A stretch of DNA of 45,784 bases from Sphingobacteriaceae bacterium (GCA_035303785.1 DATGRI010000018.1:1-45784), one strand, 5' to 3'; shown: positions 32,796 to 43,116, counted from the stretch's first letter. The notes: a model not told the origin generated them from the letters alone. Program-made: numbers and translations.

Positions 32796-33097
32796 GCACA
32801 CGACGTCCGGCCCGCCAGATCATCATCCGCCCCGTCATCACCGAAGAAAGCGTGGAGCAGCTGCAGCAGGGCAAGTACACTTTCGTCGTGGACGCCAAGG
32901 CCACCAAGCCTGAAATCAAGGCCGCCATCAAGGAAATTTTTAATGTGGACGTAGCCCGGGTGAACACCATGAATTACCGGGGCAAGCGGCGGCGGGTGCG
33001 CTTTCAATGGGGGCGGCGGCCCGACTGGAAGAAGGCCATCGTCACCTTGGCCGAGGGCCAGGAAATCCGCGAGTTCTTTGAGGAGATCGTTTCGTAG
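32792..33097 (+). CDS. rplW: 50S ribosomal protein L23
   Basis: Docking site for trigger factor and SRP at the tunnel exit, 101 residues. Opens RQIIIRPVITEESVEQL and contains NTMNYRGKRRRVRF. GTG 32792 overlaps the rplD stop (GTGA) with GGAGGAGG upstream. Confidence 0.96.
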   Translation: MSTRRPARQIIIRPVITEESVEQLQQGKYTFVVDAKATKPEIKAAIKEIFNVDVARVNTMNYRGKRRRVRFQWGRRPDWKKAIVTLAEGQEIREFFEEIVS

Positions 33098-33145
33098 CAT
33101 TTTCGTCCGGTGCCCGGGTGCCCGGATGACAAGGAGGTCAGCAGG

Positions 33146-33979
33146 ATGGCAGTCAAGCATTTCAAGCCTACGTCGCCTGGACGCCGCCATATGTCCGTGG
33201 CCGACCGATCATCCATCATCACCCGGGATGAACCGGAGAAGTCCCTTACCGTCGCCCTGAAGCGGGGGTCCGGGCGCAACAACACGGGCCGGATCACGGT
33301 CCGGCACCGGGGCGGGGGCCATAAGCGGCGCTACCGCATCATCGATTTCCGGCGGGACAAGGACGGCATTCCCGCCAAAGTGGCTTCCATCGAATACGAC
33401 CCCAACCGGACCGCATACATCGCCCTGCTCCATTACGCCGACGGCGAGAAGCGCTACATCCTGGCGCCGGTGGGCCTGGAGGTGGGCCAGCAGGTCATGT
33501 CGGGGCCTCAAGCCGACATCAAGCCCGGCAATGCCCTGACCTTGCGGAACATGCCCACGGGCACCGTCATCCACAACATCGAACTGGTGCCCGGGCGCGG
33601 CGGTCAGTTGGCCCGCTCCGCCGGCACCCAAGGCCAGCTGGCGGCCAAGGAGGGCGACTACGGCCACGTCCGCATGCCTTCGGGCGAGGTTCGTCTCATT
33701 CATTTGGATTGCAAGGCCACCGTGGGTCAGGTGAGCAACCCGGAACACGAGAACATCACCACAGGCAAGGCCGGCCGCAGCCGCTGGCTGGGCCGCCGGC
33801 CCACAGTCCGGGGCGCCGCCATGAACCCCGTCGACCACCCCCACGGTGGTGGTGAAGGCAAGGCCCCTGCAGGCAGGGTGCCCTCAACGCCCTGGGGCAA
33901 GATCGCGATTGGCGGCAAGACCCGCCGGCGGCGCAAACCTTCGGATAAATTCATCGTTCGCAGCCGCAAGAAGCGTTGA
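33146..33979 (+). CDS. rplB: 50S ribosomal protein L2
   Basis: Peptidyl transferase-region protein, 277 residues. Opens [18 protein letters not shown]; contains the conserved [15 protein letters not shown]-like segment ([20 protein letters not shown]) and [14 protein letters not shown] 33146 has AAGGAGGTC upstream. Confidence 0.97.
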   Translation: MAVKHFKPTSPGRRHMSVADRSSIITRDEPEKSLTVALKRGSGRNNTGRITVRHRGGGHKRRYRIIDFRRDKDGIPAKVASIEYDPNRTAYIALLHYADGEKRYILAPVGLEVGQQVMSGPQADIKPGNALTLRNMPTGTVIHNIELVPGRGGQLARSAGTQGQLAAKEGDYGHVRMPSGEVRLIHLDCKATVGQVSNPEHENITTGKAGRSRWLGRRPTVRGAAMNPVDHPHGGGEGKAPAGRVPSTPWGKIAIGGKTRRRRKPSDKFIVRSRKKR

Positions 33980-33993
33980 GGGAGGAAACCTGA

Positions 33994-34278
33994 ATGGGCA
34001 GGTCGCTTAAGAAGGGACCTTACGTCGACGCCCGGCTGTTGAAACGGGTCCGGGAACTGAATGAGCGGAATGAGAAGCGCATGCTGAAGACTTGGGCGCG
34101 GGCATCCACCATCGTTCCGGAAATGGTCGGGCACACCATAGCGGTGCACGACGGGCGGAAGCACGTCCCCGTCTACATCACCGAAGACATGGTGGGCCAC
34201 AAGCTGGGAGAGTTCGCTCCCACCCGGACCTTCCGCGGCCACGCCGGGCAGACGGAACGCTCTGCGCGCCTGAAGTGA
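33994..34278 (+). CDS. rpsS: 30S ribosomal protein S19
   Basis: 30S head protein, 94 residues. Opens [19 protein letters not shown] and contains [29 protein letters not shown] precedes ATG 33994; 14 bases after rplB. Confidence 0.97.
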   Translation: MGRSLKKGPYVDARLLKRVRELNERNEKRMLKTWARASTIVPEMVGHTIAVHDGRKHVPVYITEDMVGHKLGEFAPTRTFRGHAGQTERSARLK

Positions 34279-34289
34279 GGTAGTTTGCG

Positions 34290-34631
34290 ATGGAAGCTCG
34301 AGCCACAGCCCGCTATGTGCGTTTGTCGCCCCGCAAGGCGAGGCTGGTGATCGACCTGATCAGGGGCAAGCCGGTGGCCGATGCCTTGAGCACTTTGCGC
34401 TTCACGCCCCGCCGGGCCAGCCGCACCATCGAAAAAGTGCTGCGGTCGGCGGTGGCCAACGCCACCCATAATTACGAAATGGCCGAGGACGATTTGTACG
34501 TGGCCAAAGCCTACGTGGACGAGGGGCCCCGCTACAAGCGGCTGCGCCCCCGGGCCCGAGGCCGCCGCGACATTTACATTCGACCCACCGCCCACATCAC
34601 CGTGGTGGTGAAAGAGAGAGAGGAGGGGTAA
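34290..34631 (+). CDS. rplV: 50S ribosomal protein L22
   Basis: Exit-tunnel protein, 113 residues. [20 protein letters not shown] opening and the tunnel hairpin [20 protein letters not shown] 34290 with GAGGTAG upstream. Confidence 0.97.
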   Translation: MEARATARYVRLSPRKARLVIDLIRGKPVADALSTLRFTPRRASRTIEKVLRSAVANATHNYEMAEDDLYVAKAYVDEGPRYKRLRPRARGRRDIYIRPTAHITVVVKEREEG

Positions 34632-34634
34632 GCC

Positions 34635-35489
34635 ATGGGTCAAAAGGTCCATCCCATCGGGTTCCGCCTGGGCATCAGCCGGGACTGGCAGGCCCGCTGG
34701 TTTTCCCGCGGCCCGGAGTACGCCCAGCTGCTCCATGAGGACACCCGCATCCGCCGCCATGTCAAGGAGGCCCTGTACGATGCGGGCATCGCCGTCATTG
34801 AGATTGAACGTTTCGCCAACCGGATCCGTTTGACCATCCATGCCGCCAAGCCGGGCATCGTCATCGGCCGGGGCGGCACCGGGGTTGACCGGCTGCGGCA
34901 AGAGCTGGAGCAATTGACGGGCAAGCAGATTCACATTAATGTTGTTGAGGTGCGGGAGCCGGCGCTGAGCGCCCAGTTGGTGGCCGAGGGCATCGCCCTG
35001 CAGCTGGAGCGCAGGGTTGCCTTCCGCCGGGCCATCAAGCAGGCAGCCAACAGGGCTATGCGGGCCGGTGCCGAGGGCATCAAGATCATGGTTTCCGGCC
35101 GCCTGGGCGGCGCGGAAATGTCCCGCAGCGAATGGACCGCCGAAGGTTCGGTACCCCTCCACACTCTTCGGGCCAACATCGATTACGGCTTCGCCGAGGC
35201 TTACACCACCTACGGGCAGATCGGCGTCAAGGTCTGGATCAACCTGGGCGAGGGCAAGCAGGAAATGGGCGTGGAGTCCACGTCCATCAAGCGCCCCCGC
35301 CGTCGCCGGGCCCGGGTGGCTGAGCAGCCCGCCGAAGCTGCCGGCACCGAAGGGGCCGCCGTGGCCGTCGCCGAGGCCCAGGCCGCCGGCGGTGCCGAGG
35401 AGGCTACCGACGCCGAAGAGGCGGTTGGAGAAGCATCGAAGGTAGACGAAAACGTGGCAGCTGATCAGGTGGAAGGGGGAGGCGAGTAG
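34635..35489 (+). CDS. rpsC: 30S ribosomal protein S3, with Ala/Glu-rich C-terminal extension
   Basis: mRNA-entry-channel protein with helicase activity, 284 residues against the usual 210-220. Opens [22 protein letters not shown] domain with [14 protein letters not shown]-terminal domain ending near IKRPRRRR. The last 60 or so residues are Ala, Glu, Gly and Val-rich with almost no basic residues. GAGGAGGGG precedes ATG 34635. rplP starts three bases after the stop. Confidence 0.97.
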   Translation: MGQKVHPIGFRLGISRDWQARWFSRGPEYAQLLHEDTRIRRHVKEALYDAGIAVIEIERFANRIRLTIHAAKPGIVIGRGGTGVDRLRQELEQLTGKQIHINVVEVREPALSAQLVAEGIALQLERRVAFRRAIKQAANRAMRAGAEGIKIMVSGRLGGAEMSRSEWTAEGSVPLHTLRANIDYGFAEAYTTYGQIGVKVWINLGEGKQEMGVESTSIKRPRRRRARVAEQPAEAAGTEGAAVAVAEAQAAGGAEEATDAEEAVGEASKVDENVAADQVEGGGE

Positions 35490-35492
35490 CCC

Positions 35493-35918
35493 ATGTTGAT
35501 GCCTAAGCGGGTGCGCTGGCGCAAGGTGCAGCGCGGGCGGATGAGGGGCAAGGCCTCCCGTGGCACCACCCTGCATCACGGTGATTACGGCCTCCAGGCC
35601 ACCACGGCGGGCTGGATCACCTCCCGCCAGATCGAGGCGGCCCGTATCGCCATGACCCGGCATATCCGGCGCGGCGGCAAGGTTTGGATCCGCATCTTCC
35701 CCGATAAGCCCATCACCAAGAAGCCGGCTGAAACCAGGATGGGCAGCGGCAAGGGGTCGCCGGAATACTGGGTGGCCGTGGTGAAGCCGGGCCGCATCAT
35801 GTTCGAAATTTCCGGGGTTCCCCTGGAACTGGCCAGGGAAGCCATGCGCCTGGCGGGCCACAAGCTGCCGGTAAGAACCAGGTTCGTCCACCGGGGACAG
35901 CCGGGCGGTGAAAACTGA
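35493..35918 (+). CDS. rplP: 50S ribosomal protein L16
   Basis: tRNA-site protein at the peptidyl transferase centre, 141 residues. [19 protein letters not shown] opening, [21 protein letters not shown] 35493 with GGGGGAGG upstream; ATG 35499 possible. Overlaps rpmC by one base (TGATG). Confidence 0.97.
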   Translation: MLMPKRVRWRKVQRGRMRGKASRGTTLHHGDYGLQATTAGWITSRQIEAARIAMTRHIRRGGKVWIRIFPDKPITKKPAETRMGSGKGSPEYWVAVVKPGRIMFEISGVPLELAREAMRLAGHKLPVRTRFVHRGQPGGEN

Positions 35919-36121
35919 TGAAGGCAAAGAATTTGGTCGGTTTGTCCGACGAGGAATTGGCCAAGAAGCTGGAAGAGCTCCAGGCGGAGCTTTTCAACCT
36001 GCGATTCCAGCGGGCGACGGGGCGTCTGGAGAACCCCATGCGGTTCCGCCAGGTCCGCAAGGACATCGCCCGGGTCAAGACCGTCATGTCCGCTAGGAAG
36101 CTGAAGGCCGGCCAGGGGTAG
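35918..36121 (+). CDS. rpmC: 50S ribosomal protein L29
   Basis: Small tunnel-exit protein, 67 residues of mostly helix ([35 protein letters not shown]). Coupled to rplP through TGATG. Confidence 0.96.
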   Translation: MKAKNLVGLSDEELAKKLEELQAELFNLRFQRATGRLENPMRFRQVRKDIARVKTVMSARKLKAGQG

Positions 36122-36131
36122 GAGGATCCTT

Positions 36132-36464
36132 ATGAAAGAGCGGGGCAAGCGCAAGAGCCTGGTGGGTCGCGTAGTTTCCGACCGGATGGACAAGACGGTG
36201 GTCGTGCTGGTGGAGCGCATCGCCGCCCACCCGCTGTACGGCCGCCGCATCAAGCGGTCCAAGAAGTACATGGCCCACAACGAGAACAACCAGGCCCGCA
36301 TCGGGGACTTGGTGAGAATTATGGAAACCCGCCCTCTCAGCCGGCACAAGCGGTGGCGGGTGGTAGAAGTGCTGGAGCACTCGGAGGCTACCGCCCTCCG
36401 GGTGGAGGAGCAGGCCCAGAGCGAGGCCGTTGAACTGGACGAATTGGCTGTCGGCGAGAGCTGA
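36132..36464 (+). CDS. rpsQ: 30S ribosomal protein S17
   Basis: 16S rRNA-binding protein, 110 residues against the usual 80-90. Core [20 protein letters not shown] and [21 protein letters not shown]. About 20 extra acidic residues at the C-terminus ([19 protein letters not shown]). GGAGG precedes ATG 36132. Confidence 0.96.
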   Translation: MKERGKRKSLVGRVVSDRMDKTVVVLVERIAAHPLYGRRIKRSKKYMAHNENNQARIGDLVRIMETRPLSRHKRWRVVEVLEHSEATALRVEEQAQSEAVELDELAVGES

Positions 36465-36488
36465 AGCTGCCGGTAGGAGGCACCAGCG

Positions 36489-36857
36489 ATGGTTCAGACC
36501 CATACTCGAGTGAACGTGGCGGACAACACGGGCGCCCGGAAGCTCATGGTGATCAAGGTCCTGGGCGGTTCCAAGCGCCGTTACGGCGGCATCGGCGATA
36601 TTGTCGTCGGGTCCGTCAAGGAAGCCACTCCCGGCGGCATGGTGAAGCGGGGCGACGTGGTCCGGGCGGTCATCGTCCGCACCAAGCACGGGCTGCGCCG
36701 GCCCGACGGCACCTACATCAAATTCGACGACAATGCCGCCGTCTTGCTCCGGGACAATTTGGAGCCCCGCGGGACCCGCATCTTCGGCCCGGTAGCAAGG
36801 GAGTTGCGGGAAAAGAATTTCATGCGCATCATATCTCTTGCGCCTGAGGTGCTTTAG
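36489..36857 (+). CDS. rplN: 50S ribosomal protein L14
   Basis: Subunit-bridge protein, 122 residues, normal. [20 protein letters not shown] opening and [20 protein letters not shown] end. TAGGAGG precedes ATG 36489. Confidence 0.97.
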   Translation: MVQTHTRVNVADNTGARKLMVIKVLGGSKRRYGGIGDIVVGSVKEATPGGMVKRGDVVRAVIVRTKHGLRRPDGTYIKFDDNAAVLLRDNLEPRGTRIFGPVARELREKNFMRIISLAPEVL

Positions 36858-36869
36858 GAGGTCCTGGGC

Positions 36870-37187
36870 ATGGGCTTGAAGATCCGTACCGGCGATACGG
36901 TGCTCGTGCTGACGGGCAAGGACCGGGGCAAGCAGGGCAAGGTCCAGAAGGTCCTTCCCCGGGAAAACCGCGTCATCGTCGAGGGTGTGAACATCGTCAA
37001 GAAGCACCAGCGGCCGACGCGGGAAATGATGCAGGGCGGCATAGTGGAGCAGCCGGCGCCCCTGCACATATCCAATGTCATGCTGGTTTGCCGCCGGTGC
37101 AACAAGCCGACGCGGGTAGCGAAGAAGAAGATGCAGGATGGGTCCTACCGCCGGGCATGCAAGCGCTGCGGGGAGACCATCGGCTGA
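36870..37187 (+). CDS. rplX: 50S ribosomal protein L24
   Basis: Assembly initiator protein with a KOW motif ([18 protein letters not shown]), 105 residues. The C-terminal part has [11 protein letters not shown] ... ACKRCGE, a pair of CxxC that may bind zinc as in some L24 proteins. AGGAGG precedes ATG 36870. Confidence 0.96.
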   Translation: MGLKIRTGDTVLVLTGKDRGKQGKVQKVLPRENRVIVEGVNIVKKHQRPTREMMQGGIVEQPAPLHISNVMLVCRRCNKPTRVAKKKMQDGSYRRACKRCGETIG

Positions 37188-37206
37188 TAGTTGGAGGGTG
37201 AAGGCT

Positions 37207-37773
37207 GTGGCAGTCCAGAAGGCGGTGCCCCGATCCCGGCTGCGGGAACGCTATGAAAAAGAAGTTGTGCCTGCGCTCCGGGAAGCCTTTGGCTACACCA
37301 ACATAATGGCCGTGCCGAAGATATCCAAGGTTGTCGTCAACATGGGGGTGGGTGAAGCCACCCAGACCCCCCGCCTGCTGGACTCGGCGGTCAACGAACT
37401 GGCCCTCATCACGGGGCAGCGGCCGGTTATCGCCCGGGCCAAGAAGTCCGTAAGCTCCTTCCGCCTGCGGGAGGGCATGCCCATCGGCTGCAAGGTGACC
37501 TTGCGGGGCGAGCGGATGTATCACTTTCTGGACCGGCTCATCAACGTAGCCATTCCCAGGGTGCGGGACTTCAGGGGCTTGAATCCCAACTCCTTTGACG
37601 GGCGCGGCAACTACACCATGGGCCTGAAGGAGCAGTTGGTCTTTCCCGAGATCGACTACGACGACATCGAGAAAATCCGCGGCATGGACATCACCATCGT
37701 CACCACCGCCAAGACCGACGAAGAGGCTCGGGAACTGTTGCGCCTGATGGGCCTGCCCCTAAGGCCGGCATAA
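37207..37773 (+). CDS. rplE: 50S ribosomal protein L5
   Basis: 5S rRNA-binding protein, 188 residues. [55 protein letters not shown] 37207 with GGAGG at 37193-37197; GTG 37198 is the alternative. Confidence 0.96.
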   Translation: MAVQKAVPRSRLRERYEKEVVPALREAFGYTNIMAVPKISKVVVNMGVGEATQTPRLLDSAVNELALITGQRPVIARAKKSVSSFRLREGMPIGCKVTLRGERMYHFLDRLINVAIPRVRDFRGLNPNSFDGRGNYTMGLKEQLVFPEIDYDDIEKIRGMDITIVTTAKTDEEARELLRLMGLPLRPA

Positions 37774-37801
37774 CGAATCAAGATTGGGCTGAGGTGAAGG
37801 A

Positions 37802-37987
37802 ATGGCACGGAAAGCGTTGATTGAAAAGGCCAAGCGCGAGCCCAAGTACCCCGTGCAGAAGCGGAACCGCTGCGCCATCTGCGGCCGCCCGCGGGGGTAT
37901 CTGCGGCGTTTCGACCTGTGCCGTCACTGTTTCCGGGCCATGGCTCTCCGGGGGCAGTTGCCGGGGGTCAGGAAGGCCAGCTGGTGA
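37802..37987 (+). CDS. rpsN: 30S ribosomal protein S14, zinc-binding type
   Basis: 61-residue short (type Z) S14 with C24, C27, C40, C43. [20 protein letters not shown] opening, [30 protein letters not shown] precedes ATG 37802. Confidence 0.97.
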   Translation: MARKALIEKAKREPKYPVQKRNRCAICGRPRGYLRRFDLCRHCFRAMALRGQLPGVRKASW

Positions 37988-38030
37988 TGCTCGCTGCTGG
38001 GGCCGCCAGGAGTTGCAGGAGGTTCATTCC

Positions 38031-38429
38031 ATGACGATGACGGATCCCATTGCGGATTTCCTGACGCGAATCCGCAATGCCAACACGGCCTATCACGAAA
38101 AGGTGGATATCCCGGGGTCCCGAATGAAGCGGGCTCTCGCCCAGATTTTGAAGGAAGAGGGCTTCATTCACGACTTCCAGTGGATCGATGATGACAAGCA
38201 GGGCATGCTCCGGCTGTACCTGAAGTACGGGCCCGGCAAGCAGCGGGTCATCACCGGTCTGCGCCGGGTAAGCCGCCCCGGCCTGCGGGTTTATGCCAAG
38301 AAGGATGAGATTCCCCGCGTGCTGGGGGGCTTGGGCATCGCCATCCTTTCCACCTCTCGGGGCCTGATGAGCGACCGCCAAGCCCGCAAGGAAGGCATCG
38401 GCGGCGAAGTCGTCTGCTACGTTTGGTAG
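38031..38429 (+). CDS. rpsH: 30S ribosomal protein S8
   Basis: 16S rRNA-binding protein and a classical spc-operon repressor in E. coli, 132 residues. [16 protein letters not shown] opening and [20 protein letters not shown] end. ATG 38031 with AGGAGG at 38017-38022. An open frame extending upstream overlaps rpsN and is not coding. Confidence 0.97.
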   Translation: MTMTDPIADFLTRIRNANTAYHEKVDIPGSRMKRALAQILKEEGFIHDFQWIDDDKQGMLRLYLKYGPGKQRVITGLRRVSRPGLRVYAKKDEIPRVLGGLGIAILSTSRGLMSDRQARKEGIGGEVVCYVW

Positions 38430-38441
38430 GAGGTCTGAGGC

Positions 38442-38990
38442 ATGTCGCGAGTGGGCAAGAATCCCATTGCCGTACCCGCCGGTGTCAAGGTTGAGGTGGC
38501 CGGCCAGGAAGTCCGGGTGGAAGGCCCCAAGGGCAAGCTGAGCCGCAAGGTGCACCCCGCCTTGACCGTGACGGTGGAGGGCGACACCATCCAGGTGCAG
38601 CGCAAGGACGACAGCCCTGAGTCCCGCGCCATGCACGGGCTGACCCGCAGCCTCATCGCCAACATGGTGACCGGGGTGTCCGAAGGGTTCAGCCGCACCT
38701 TGGTGCTGGAAGGCGTGGGGTACAGGGCGGCCCTGCAGGGCAAGAAGTTGAGCCTCAGCCTCGGCTTTTCCCACCCGGTGGAAGTGACGCCCCCCGAGGG
38801 CATCGAGCTGGAGGTGCCCCAGCCCAACACCATCGTGGTCAAGGGCATCAGCAAGGAACTGGTGGGCAACGTAGCCGCCGCCATCCGGGCCCGCCGGCCC
38901 ATTTCCCGGTACCGCTACGCCGACGGCCCGCGGGGCATCCGCTACAGCGACGAGCGCCCCGCCTACAAGGCGGTTAAAGCGGGTAGATAG
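38442..38990 (+). CDS. rplF: 50S ribosomal protein L6
   Basis: Factor-binding region protein, 182 residues. MSRVGKNPIAVPAGVKVEV opening, LVLEGVGYRAALQGKKL, and the end GPRGIRYSDERPAYKAVKAG. AGGAGG precedes ATG 38442. Confidence 0.97.
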   Translation: MSRVGKNPIAVPAGVKVEVAGQEVRVEGPKGKLSRKVHPALTVTVEGDTIQVQRKDDSPESRAMHGLTRSLIANMVTGVSEGFSRTLVLEGVGYRAALQGKKLSLSLGFSHPVEVTPPEGIELEVPQPNTIVVKGISKELVGNVAAAIRARRPISRYRYADGPRGIRYSDERPAYKAVKAGR

Positions 38991-39011
38991 CGCAGCATAG
39001 GCAGGTGTCAG

Positions 39012-39386
39012 TTGGTGGCCAGGAAGATCAAGACCCGGCATGACCGCCGCGCACGGCGGCGTCTCGGTATTCGCAAGAAGATTTTCGGAACCGCCGAGCG
39101 GCCCCGCTTGAGCGTGTTCCGCAGCCATAAGCATGTTTACGCCCAGATCATCCGGGATGATACGGGCACCACTCTGGCCGCGGCTTCGACCTTGGACCCG
39201 GAATTGCGGTCCCAGTTGGAATCCACGGGCAACAAAGAGGCCGCCCGTCAGGTGGGCCGCCTGTTGGCGGAACGGGCAATTGCCCAGGGCATCAAGAAGG
39301 TCAGTTTCGACCGGGGCGGTTTCCTCTATCACGGCCGGGTGCAGGCTTTGGCCGAAGGCGCCCGGGAAGCCGGCCTGGAGTTCTGA
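39012..39386 (+). CDS. rplR: 50S ribosomal protein L18
   Basis: 5S rRNA-binding protein, 124 residues from TTG 39012 (GTG 39015 is equally possible, with AGGTG eight bases upstream). [53 protein letters not shown]. Confidence 0.96.
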   Translation: MVARKIKTRHDRRARRRLGIRKKIFGTAERPRLSVFRSHKHVYAQIIRDDTGTTLAAASTLDPELRSQLESTGNKEAARQVGRLLAERAIAQGIKKVSFDRGGFLYHGRVQALAEGAREAGLEF

Positions 39387-39408
39387 GCCGAAGGAGGTGA
39401 GCCGGGGG

Positions 39409-39912
39409 TTGGCAAGACGCCGCGAAACGGAAGACAAGGAATTTGAAGAGCGAGTAGTCACCATCAACCGGGTGGCCAAGGTAGTCAAAGGTGGTCGCCG
39501 GTTCAACTTCACCGCCCTGGTGGTGGTGGGCGACCGCAACGGGCGGGTAGGCGCCGCCCAGGGCAAGGCGCCGGAAATTCCCGACGCCATCCGCAAGGCC
39601 ATCCACAAGGCCAAGAAGTCCTTGGTGGAAGTGCCCATGGTTGGGGGTACCATTCCCCATACGGTGATCGGTGAGTTCGGTGCCGCCCGGGTGCTGCTGA
39701 AGCCCGCCGGCGCCGGTACCGGTGTAATCGCCGGAGCGGCCGTCCGGGCCGTCCTGGAGCTGGCAGGTATTCGGGACATTCTTACGAAATCACTAGGTTC
39801 CAACAACGCCACCAATGTGGTGCTGGCCACCCTTGACGGCCTGCAGAACCTGAAGAGCGCCGAAGAGGTGGCACGCCTGCGGGGCAAGGCCGTAGAGGAG
39901 ATTTTGGCCTGA
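39409..39912 (+). CDS. rpsE: 30S ribosomal protein S5
   Basis: 30S body protein, 167 residues. [20 protein letters not shown] opening, [20 protein letters not shown] 39409 is the start: AAGGAGGTGA at 39391-39400. The frame is open farther upstream inside rplR, but that is not coding. The next gene is rplO after 47 bases; rpmD (L30), usual at this spot, is missing. Confidence 0.96.
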   Translation: MARRRETEDKEFEERVVTINRVAKVVKGGRRFNFTALVVVGDRNGRVGAAQGKAPEIPDAIRKAIHKAKKSLVEVPMVGGTIPHTVIGEFGAARVLLKPAGAGTGVIAGAAVRAVLELAGIRDILTKSLGSNNATNVVLATLDGLQNLKSAEEVARLRGKAVEEILA

Positions 39913-39959
39913 GGCGCCCCATGCCTTGCCTGGTCCGGGTATAAGGAGGAACAACTGCA

Positions 39960-40406
39960 ATGGCGGGAATTCATGAACTGCGTCCGGACCGGGGCAGCCG
40001 CCGGCGGCCCATGCGGGTGGGCCGGGGCCACGCCTCGGGTGCAGGCAAGACGTCCGGGCGGGGTCAAAAAGGGCAGAAATCCCGGTCGGGGGCCAAGATT
40101 CGCCCCGGGTTCGAGGGCGGCCAGATGCCCCTGTACATGCGGGTGCCCAAGCGGGGCTTCACCAACGCCCGGTTTCGTCAGCATTTTGCGGAGATCAACT
40201 TGGAACAGCTCAACCGCTTTCCACCCAATACCGAGGTGACGCCTGAGCTGTTGTACGAGCAGGGGATCCTCAAAGGTCGGGCCGACGGCGTGAAAGTTCT
40301 CGCCCGGGGCGAACTGGAGCACCCGTTGACCATCAGGGCGCACCGCTTCAGCCGGGCGGCCGTGGAAAAGATCCAGGCGGTTGGCGGCCGGGCTGAGGTG
40401 ATTTAG
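39960..40406 (+). CDS. rplO: 50S ribosomal protein L15
   Basis: Late assembly 50S protein, 148 residues. [40 protein letters not shown] 39960 follows AAGGAGGAACAACTGCA. The stop overlaps the secY start by one base (TAGTG). Confidence 0.97.
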   Translation: MAGIHELRPDRGSRRRPMRVGRGHASGAGKTSGRGQKGQKSRSGAKIRPGFEGGQMPLYMRVPKRGFTNARFRQHFAEINLEQLNRFPPNTEVTPELLYEQGILKGRADGVKVLARGELEHPLTIRAHRFSRAAVEKIQAVGGRAEVI

Positions 40407-41671
40407 TGTTAGGCGGCCTTGCACAGGTATTCAAGATTCCAGACCTGCGGCGCCGGATATTTTTTACTTTGGCCATGTTTATGATTTTCCGGATCGGTGC
40501 CCATATCCCGGTCCCCGGCGTCGACCCCAACCGCATTCAGTTTTTGTTCCAGGCGGGGTCCCTGTTCGGCCTGCTGGACGTCATCGCCGGCGGGGCCATG
40601 AGCGCCGTTTCGGTTTTCGCCATGGGCATCATGCCCTATATCAACGCCTCCATCATCATGCAGCTGCTGACGGTGGTGGTGCCCACCTTTGAGGAGTGGT
40701 CCAAGGAGGGGGAGGAAGGCCGCAAGAAGATCACCCAGGTGACCCGGTACGGCACCGTGGGCCTGGCCTTGATCCAGGGGCTGGGTACGGCGGTGGTCCT
40801 GTCCCGGAACGACGCCGTCCTATCGCCGGGCATCGGGTCGTCCCTCCTCATCGCCTTGACCTTGACGGCAGGGACCACCTTCCTCATGTGGCTGGGGGAG
40901 CAGATTACGGAGCACGGCATCGGCAACGGCATCTCCTTGATTATTTTCGCCGGCATCGTGTCCCGGCTGCCCGACGGCGTGCTGAACGTAATCCAGTTGC
41001 TGCAGTTCGGCTTCCTCAGCTGGTGGAATGTCATCTTGCTGGCCTTGCTGGGCTTGGCCGTCATCGTGGCGGTCATCTGGATTCAGGAAGGGCAGCGGCG
41101 CATTCCGGTGCAGTACTCCAAGCGGGTGGTGGGGCGCCGGATGTACGGCGGTCAGAGCACCCATATTCCCATCCGGGTGAATATGGCCGGCGTCATCCCC
41201 GTCATCTTCGCCTCTTCCATCCTGGCGCTGCCGCCCACGCTGGCGGCTTTCATCGACCGGCCCTGGGCCCAGCGGCTGGCGGAGATTTTCAGTTTCGGCA
41301 CGGCGCTGCACACGGTGCTTTACGCCCTGCTGATCATATTCTTTACGTACTTTTACACGGCCATTCAGTTCAACCCGGCGGACGTGGCCGACAACATCCG
41401 CAAGAACGGGGGCTATATTCCGGGCATCCGGCCCGGCCGGCCCACGGCGGAATACCTGGACCGGGTCATCATCCGGTTGACCTTGTTCGGGGCCCTGTTC
41501 CTGGCCTTCATCGCCACCATGCCGGTGTTTTTCGGCCGGCTCGTGGATATTCCGGGGCTGTTCTTCGGCGGCACGGCCCTGCTGATCGTTGTCGGTGTAG
41601 CCTTGGAGACCATGAAGCAGATTGAAGCCCACTTGCTCATGCGGCATTACGAGGGCTTCATGAAGAGATAG
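40406..41671 (+). CDS. secY: preprotein translocase subunit SecY
   Basis: Main channel of the Sec translocon, 421 residues, about ten membrane segments. RRIFFTLAMFMIFRIGAHIP, the TM2 plug region, and cytoplasmic loops with GQSTHIPIRVNMAGVIPVIF. GTG 40406 coupled to rplO. Partner of the SecE encoded at 15175. Confidence 0.98.
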   Translation: MLGGLAQVFKIPDLRRRIFFTLAMFMIFRIGAHIPVPGVDPNRIQFLFQAGSLFGLLDVIAGGAMSAVSVFAMGIMPYINASIIMQLLTVVVPTFEEWSKEGEEGRKKITQVTRYGTVGLALIQGLGTAVVLSRNDAVLSPGIGSSLLIALTLTAGTTFLMWLGEQITEHGIGNGISLIIFAGIVSRLPDGVLNVIQLLQFGFLSWWNVILLALLGLAVIVAVIWIQEGQRRIPVQYSKRVVGRRMYGGQSTHIPIRVNMAGVIPVIFASSILALPPTLAAFIDRPWAQRLAEIFSFGTALHTVLYALLIIFFTYFYTAIQFNPADVADNIRKNGGYIPGIRPGRPTAEYLDRVIIRLTLFGALFLAFIATMPVFFGRLVDIPGLFFGGTALLIVVGVALETMKQIEAHLLMRHYEGFMKR

Positions 41672-41698
41672 TCACGAAAAGGTAGGCAGGTGGGCGGA

Positions 41699-42352
41699 AT
41701 GCGCGTTGTGTTCTTGGGCCCTCCCGGCGGGGGCAAAGGTACTCAGGCGGAGCGGCTGGCAGCCAATCACCAGGTGCCCCATATCGCTACCGGGGACATC
41801 TTCCGCCAGGCCATCAAGGAAGGCACCCCCATGGGGCGCCAGGCCAAGGAGTACGTGGAAAGCGGCCGCTATGTTCCCGACGAGATTGTCGTAGGCCTGG
41901 TCCGGGAGCGCCTGGAGCAGGACGATGCCGCCGCGGGGTTTGTGCTGGACGGGTTCCCCCGGACGGAGCCCCAGGCCAGGGCCTTGGATGAGATGCTGGC
42001 GGCGGCGGGCATCGGGCTGGACGCGGTGATCCTCCTGGAGGTGGATGACGACGCCATCGTGGCCCGGGCCCTGGGCCGCAGGGTTTGCGAGGTTTGCGGG
42101 CGGACGTACCACCTGGAATTCGACCCGCCCCCGTCCCCCGAAACTTGCGAGTGCGGCGGCCGGCTCATCCAGCGGGCCGACGACCAGGAGGATACGGTGC
42201 GCAAGCGCCTGGCGGTTTACCGGGAGCAGACGGAGCCGGTCATCGGCTACTACCGGGACAAGGGCATTCTCACCAGCGTGGTGGGGGTGGGCACCATTCC
42301 TGAAGTAGCCCAGCGGGTGGAGTCCGCCGTAGCCCAGGCCAAGGGCGGATAA
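41699..42352 (+). CDS. adk: adenylate kinase
   Basis: ATP + AMP to 2 ADP, 217 residues. P-loop GPPGGGKGT at 7-15, FPRT motif in DGFPRTEPQA, and a long zinc-type LID with C130, C133, C150, C152. The second pair is C-E-C, one residue shorter than the usual CxxC. ATG 41699 matches the family opening MRVVFLGPPG; GTG 41690 is the alternative. map (methionine aminopeptidase) normally follows in Bacillota but is not here. Confidence 0.97.
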   Translation: MRVVFLGPPGGGKGTQAERLAANHQVPHIATGDIFRQAIKEGTPMGRQAKEYVESGRYVPDEIVVGLVRERLEQDDAAAGFVLDGFPRTEPQARALDEMLAAAGIGLDAVILLEVDDDAIVARALGRRVCEVCGRTYHLEFDPPPSPETCECGGRLIQRADDQEDTVRKRLAVYREQTEPVIGYYRDKGILTSVVGVGTIPEVAQRVESAVAQAKGG

Positions 42353-42416
42353 GCCAAGGGAATATCAGGAACCCTGAACCGGCAACACTTTTATTATGTC
42401 CCGGGGGACCCTGACC

Positions 42417-42737
42417 GTGGGTAATGAGGCTCCGTTCCAGCCAGGACAAGTGGTCATATCCAAGGCTGGTCGAGATAAGGGCCGTTTATACGTAGTGTTG
42501 AAGGTAGAAAGTGATCGCTACATCCAGGTGGCGGACGGCTCGGCCAGGACGGTGCGCCGGCCGAAGCGGAAAAACGTCCGCCATGTTCAGCCCCACGGCC
42601 CCGCCAGCCCGGAGATCAGCCAGCGGCTGGCGGAAGGGCGCCCGGTGGACGATCAGTTGGTCCGGCAGGCCCTGGCGGAAGCCGGGGGCGGCGCCGGCCA
42701 CGACGACCCGGATGAGGCGATTGTTGAAAGGGGGTAG
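42417..42737 (+). CDS. KOW domain RNA-binding protein
   Basis: Small protein of 106 residues with an N-terminal KOW motif ([23 protein letters not shown]) followed by a basic stretch [14 protein letters not shown] and an acidic, low-complexity end. A KOW protein of this sort lies next to infA in many Clostridia. GTG 42417 has GGGGGA at 42403-42408; ATG 42396 lacks a ribosome binding site. Precise role unknown; probably ribosome associated, by context only. Confidence 0.8.
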   Translation: MGNEAPFQPGQVVISKAGRDKGRLYVVLKVESDRYIQVADGSARTVRRPKRKNVRHVQPHGPASPEISQRLAEGRPVDDQLVRQALAEAGGGAGHDDPDEAIVERG

Positions 42738-42745
42738 GACCGGCC

Positions 42746-42967
42746 GTGGCAAAGCGGGATGTGATTGAGGTTGAGGGTACCGTGGTGGAGCCGCTGCCCA
42801 ACGGCATGTTCCGAGTGGAATTGGAAAACGGGCACCGCATTTTGGCTCACGCCTCGGGCAAGATTCGTATGCATTTCATCCGTATCCTGCCCGGTGACCG
42901 GGTCACCCTCGAACTGTCGCCTTACGATTTGACCCGAGGCCGGATTACATACCGGCATCGCAGTTGA
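42746..42967 (+). CDS. infA: translation initiation factor IF-1
   Basis: S1-like OB-fold protein that blocks the A site during initiation, 73 residues. [20 protein letters not shown] and [22 protein letters not shown] 42746 with GGGGGTAGGA upstream, eight bases after the KOW gene. Confidence 0.97.
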   Translation: MAKRDVIEVEGTVVEPLPNGMFRVELENGHRILAHASGKIRMHFIRILPGDRVTLELSPYDLTRGRITYRHRS

Positions 42968-43002
42968 GAAGCATCAGACCCAAATCTTAGGGGGTCTTCC
43001 CA

Positions 43003-43116
43003 GTGAAGGTACGGCCATCAGTAAAGAAGATGTGTGACAAGTGCAAGATCATTCGGCGCAAGGGCCGTGTGCGGGTCATTTGCGTCAATCCTAGGCACAA
43101 GCAGCGACAGGGCTAG
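43003..43116 (+). CDS. rpmJ: 50S ribosomal protein L36
   Basis: 37-residue zinc-binding protein, C+ type: [20 protein letters not shown] with later C and H ligands in [16 protein letters not shown] 43003 has AGGGGGT at 42989-42995. This is the third C+ ribosomal protein in the window (with L33 and S14). Confidence 0.96.
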   Translation: MKVRPSVKKMCDKCKIIRRKGRVRVICVNPRHKQRQG

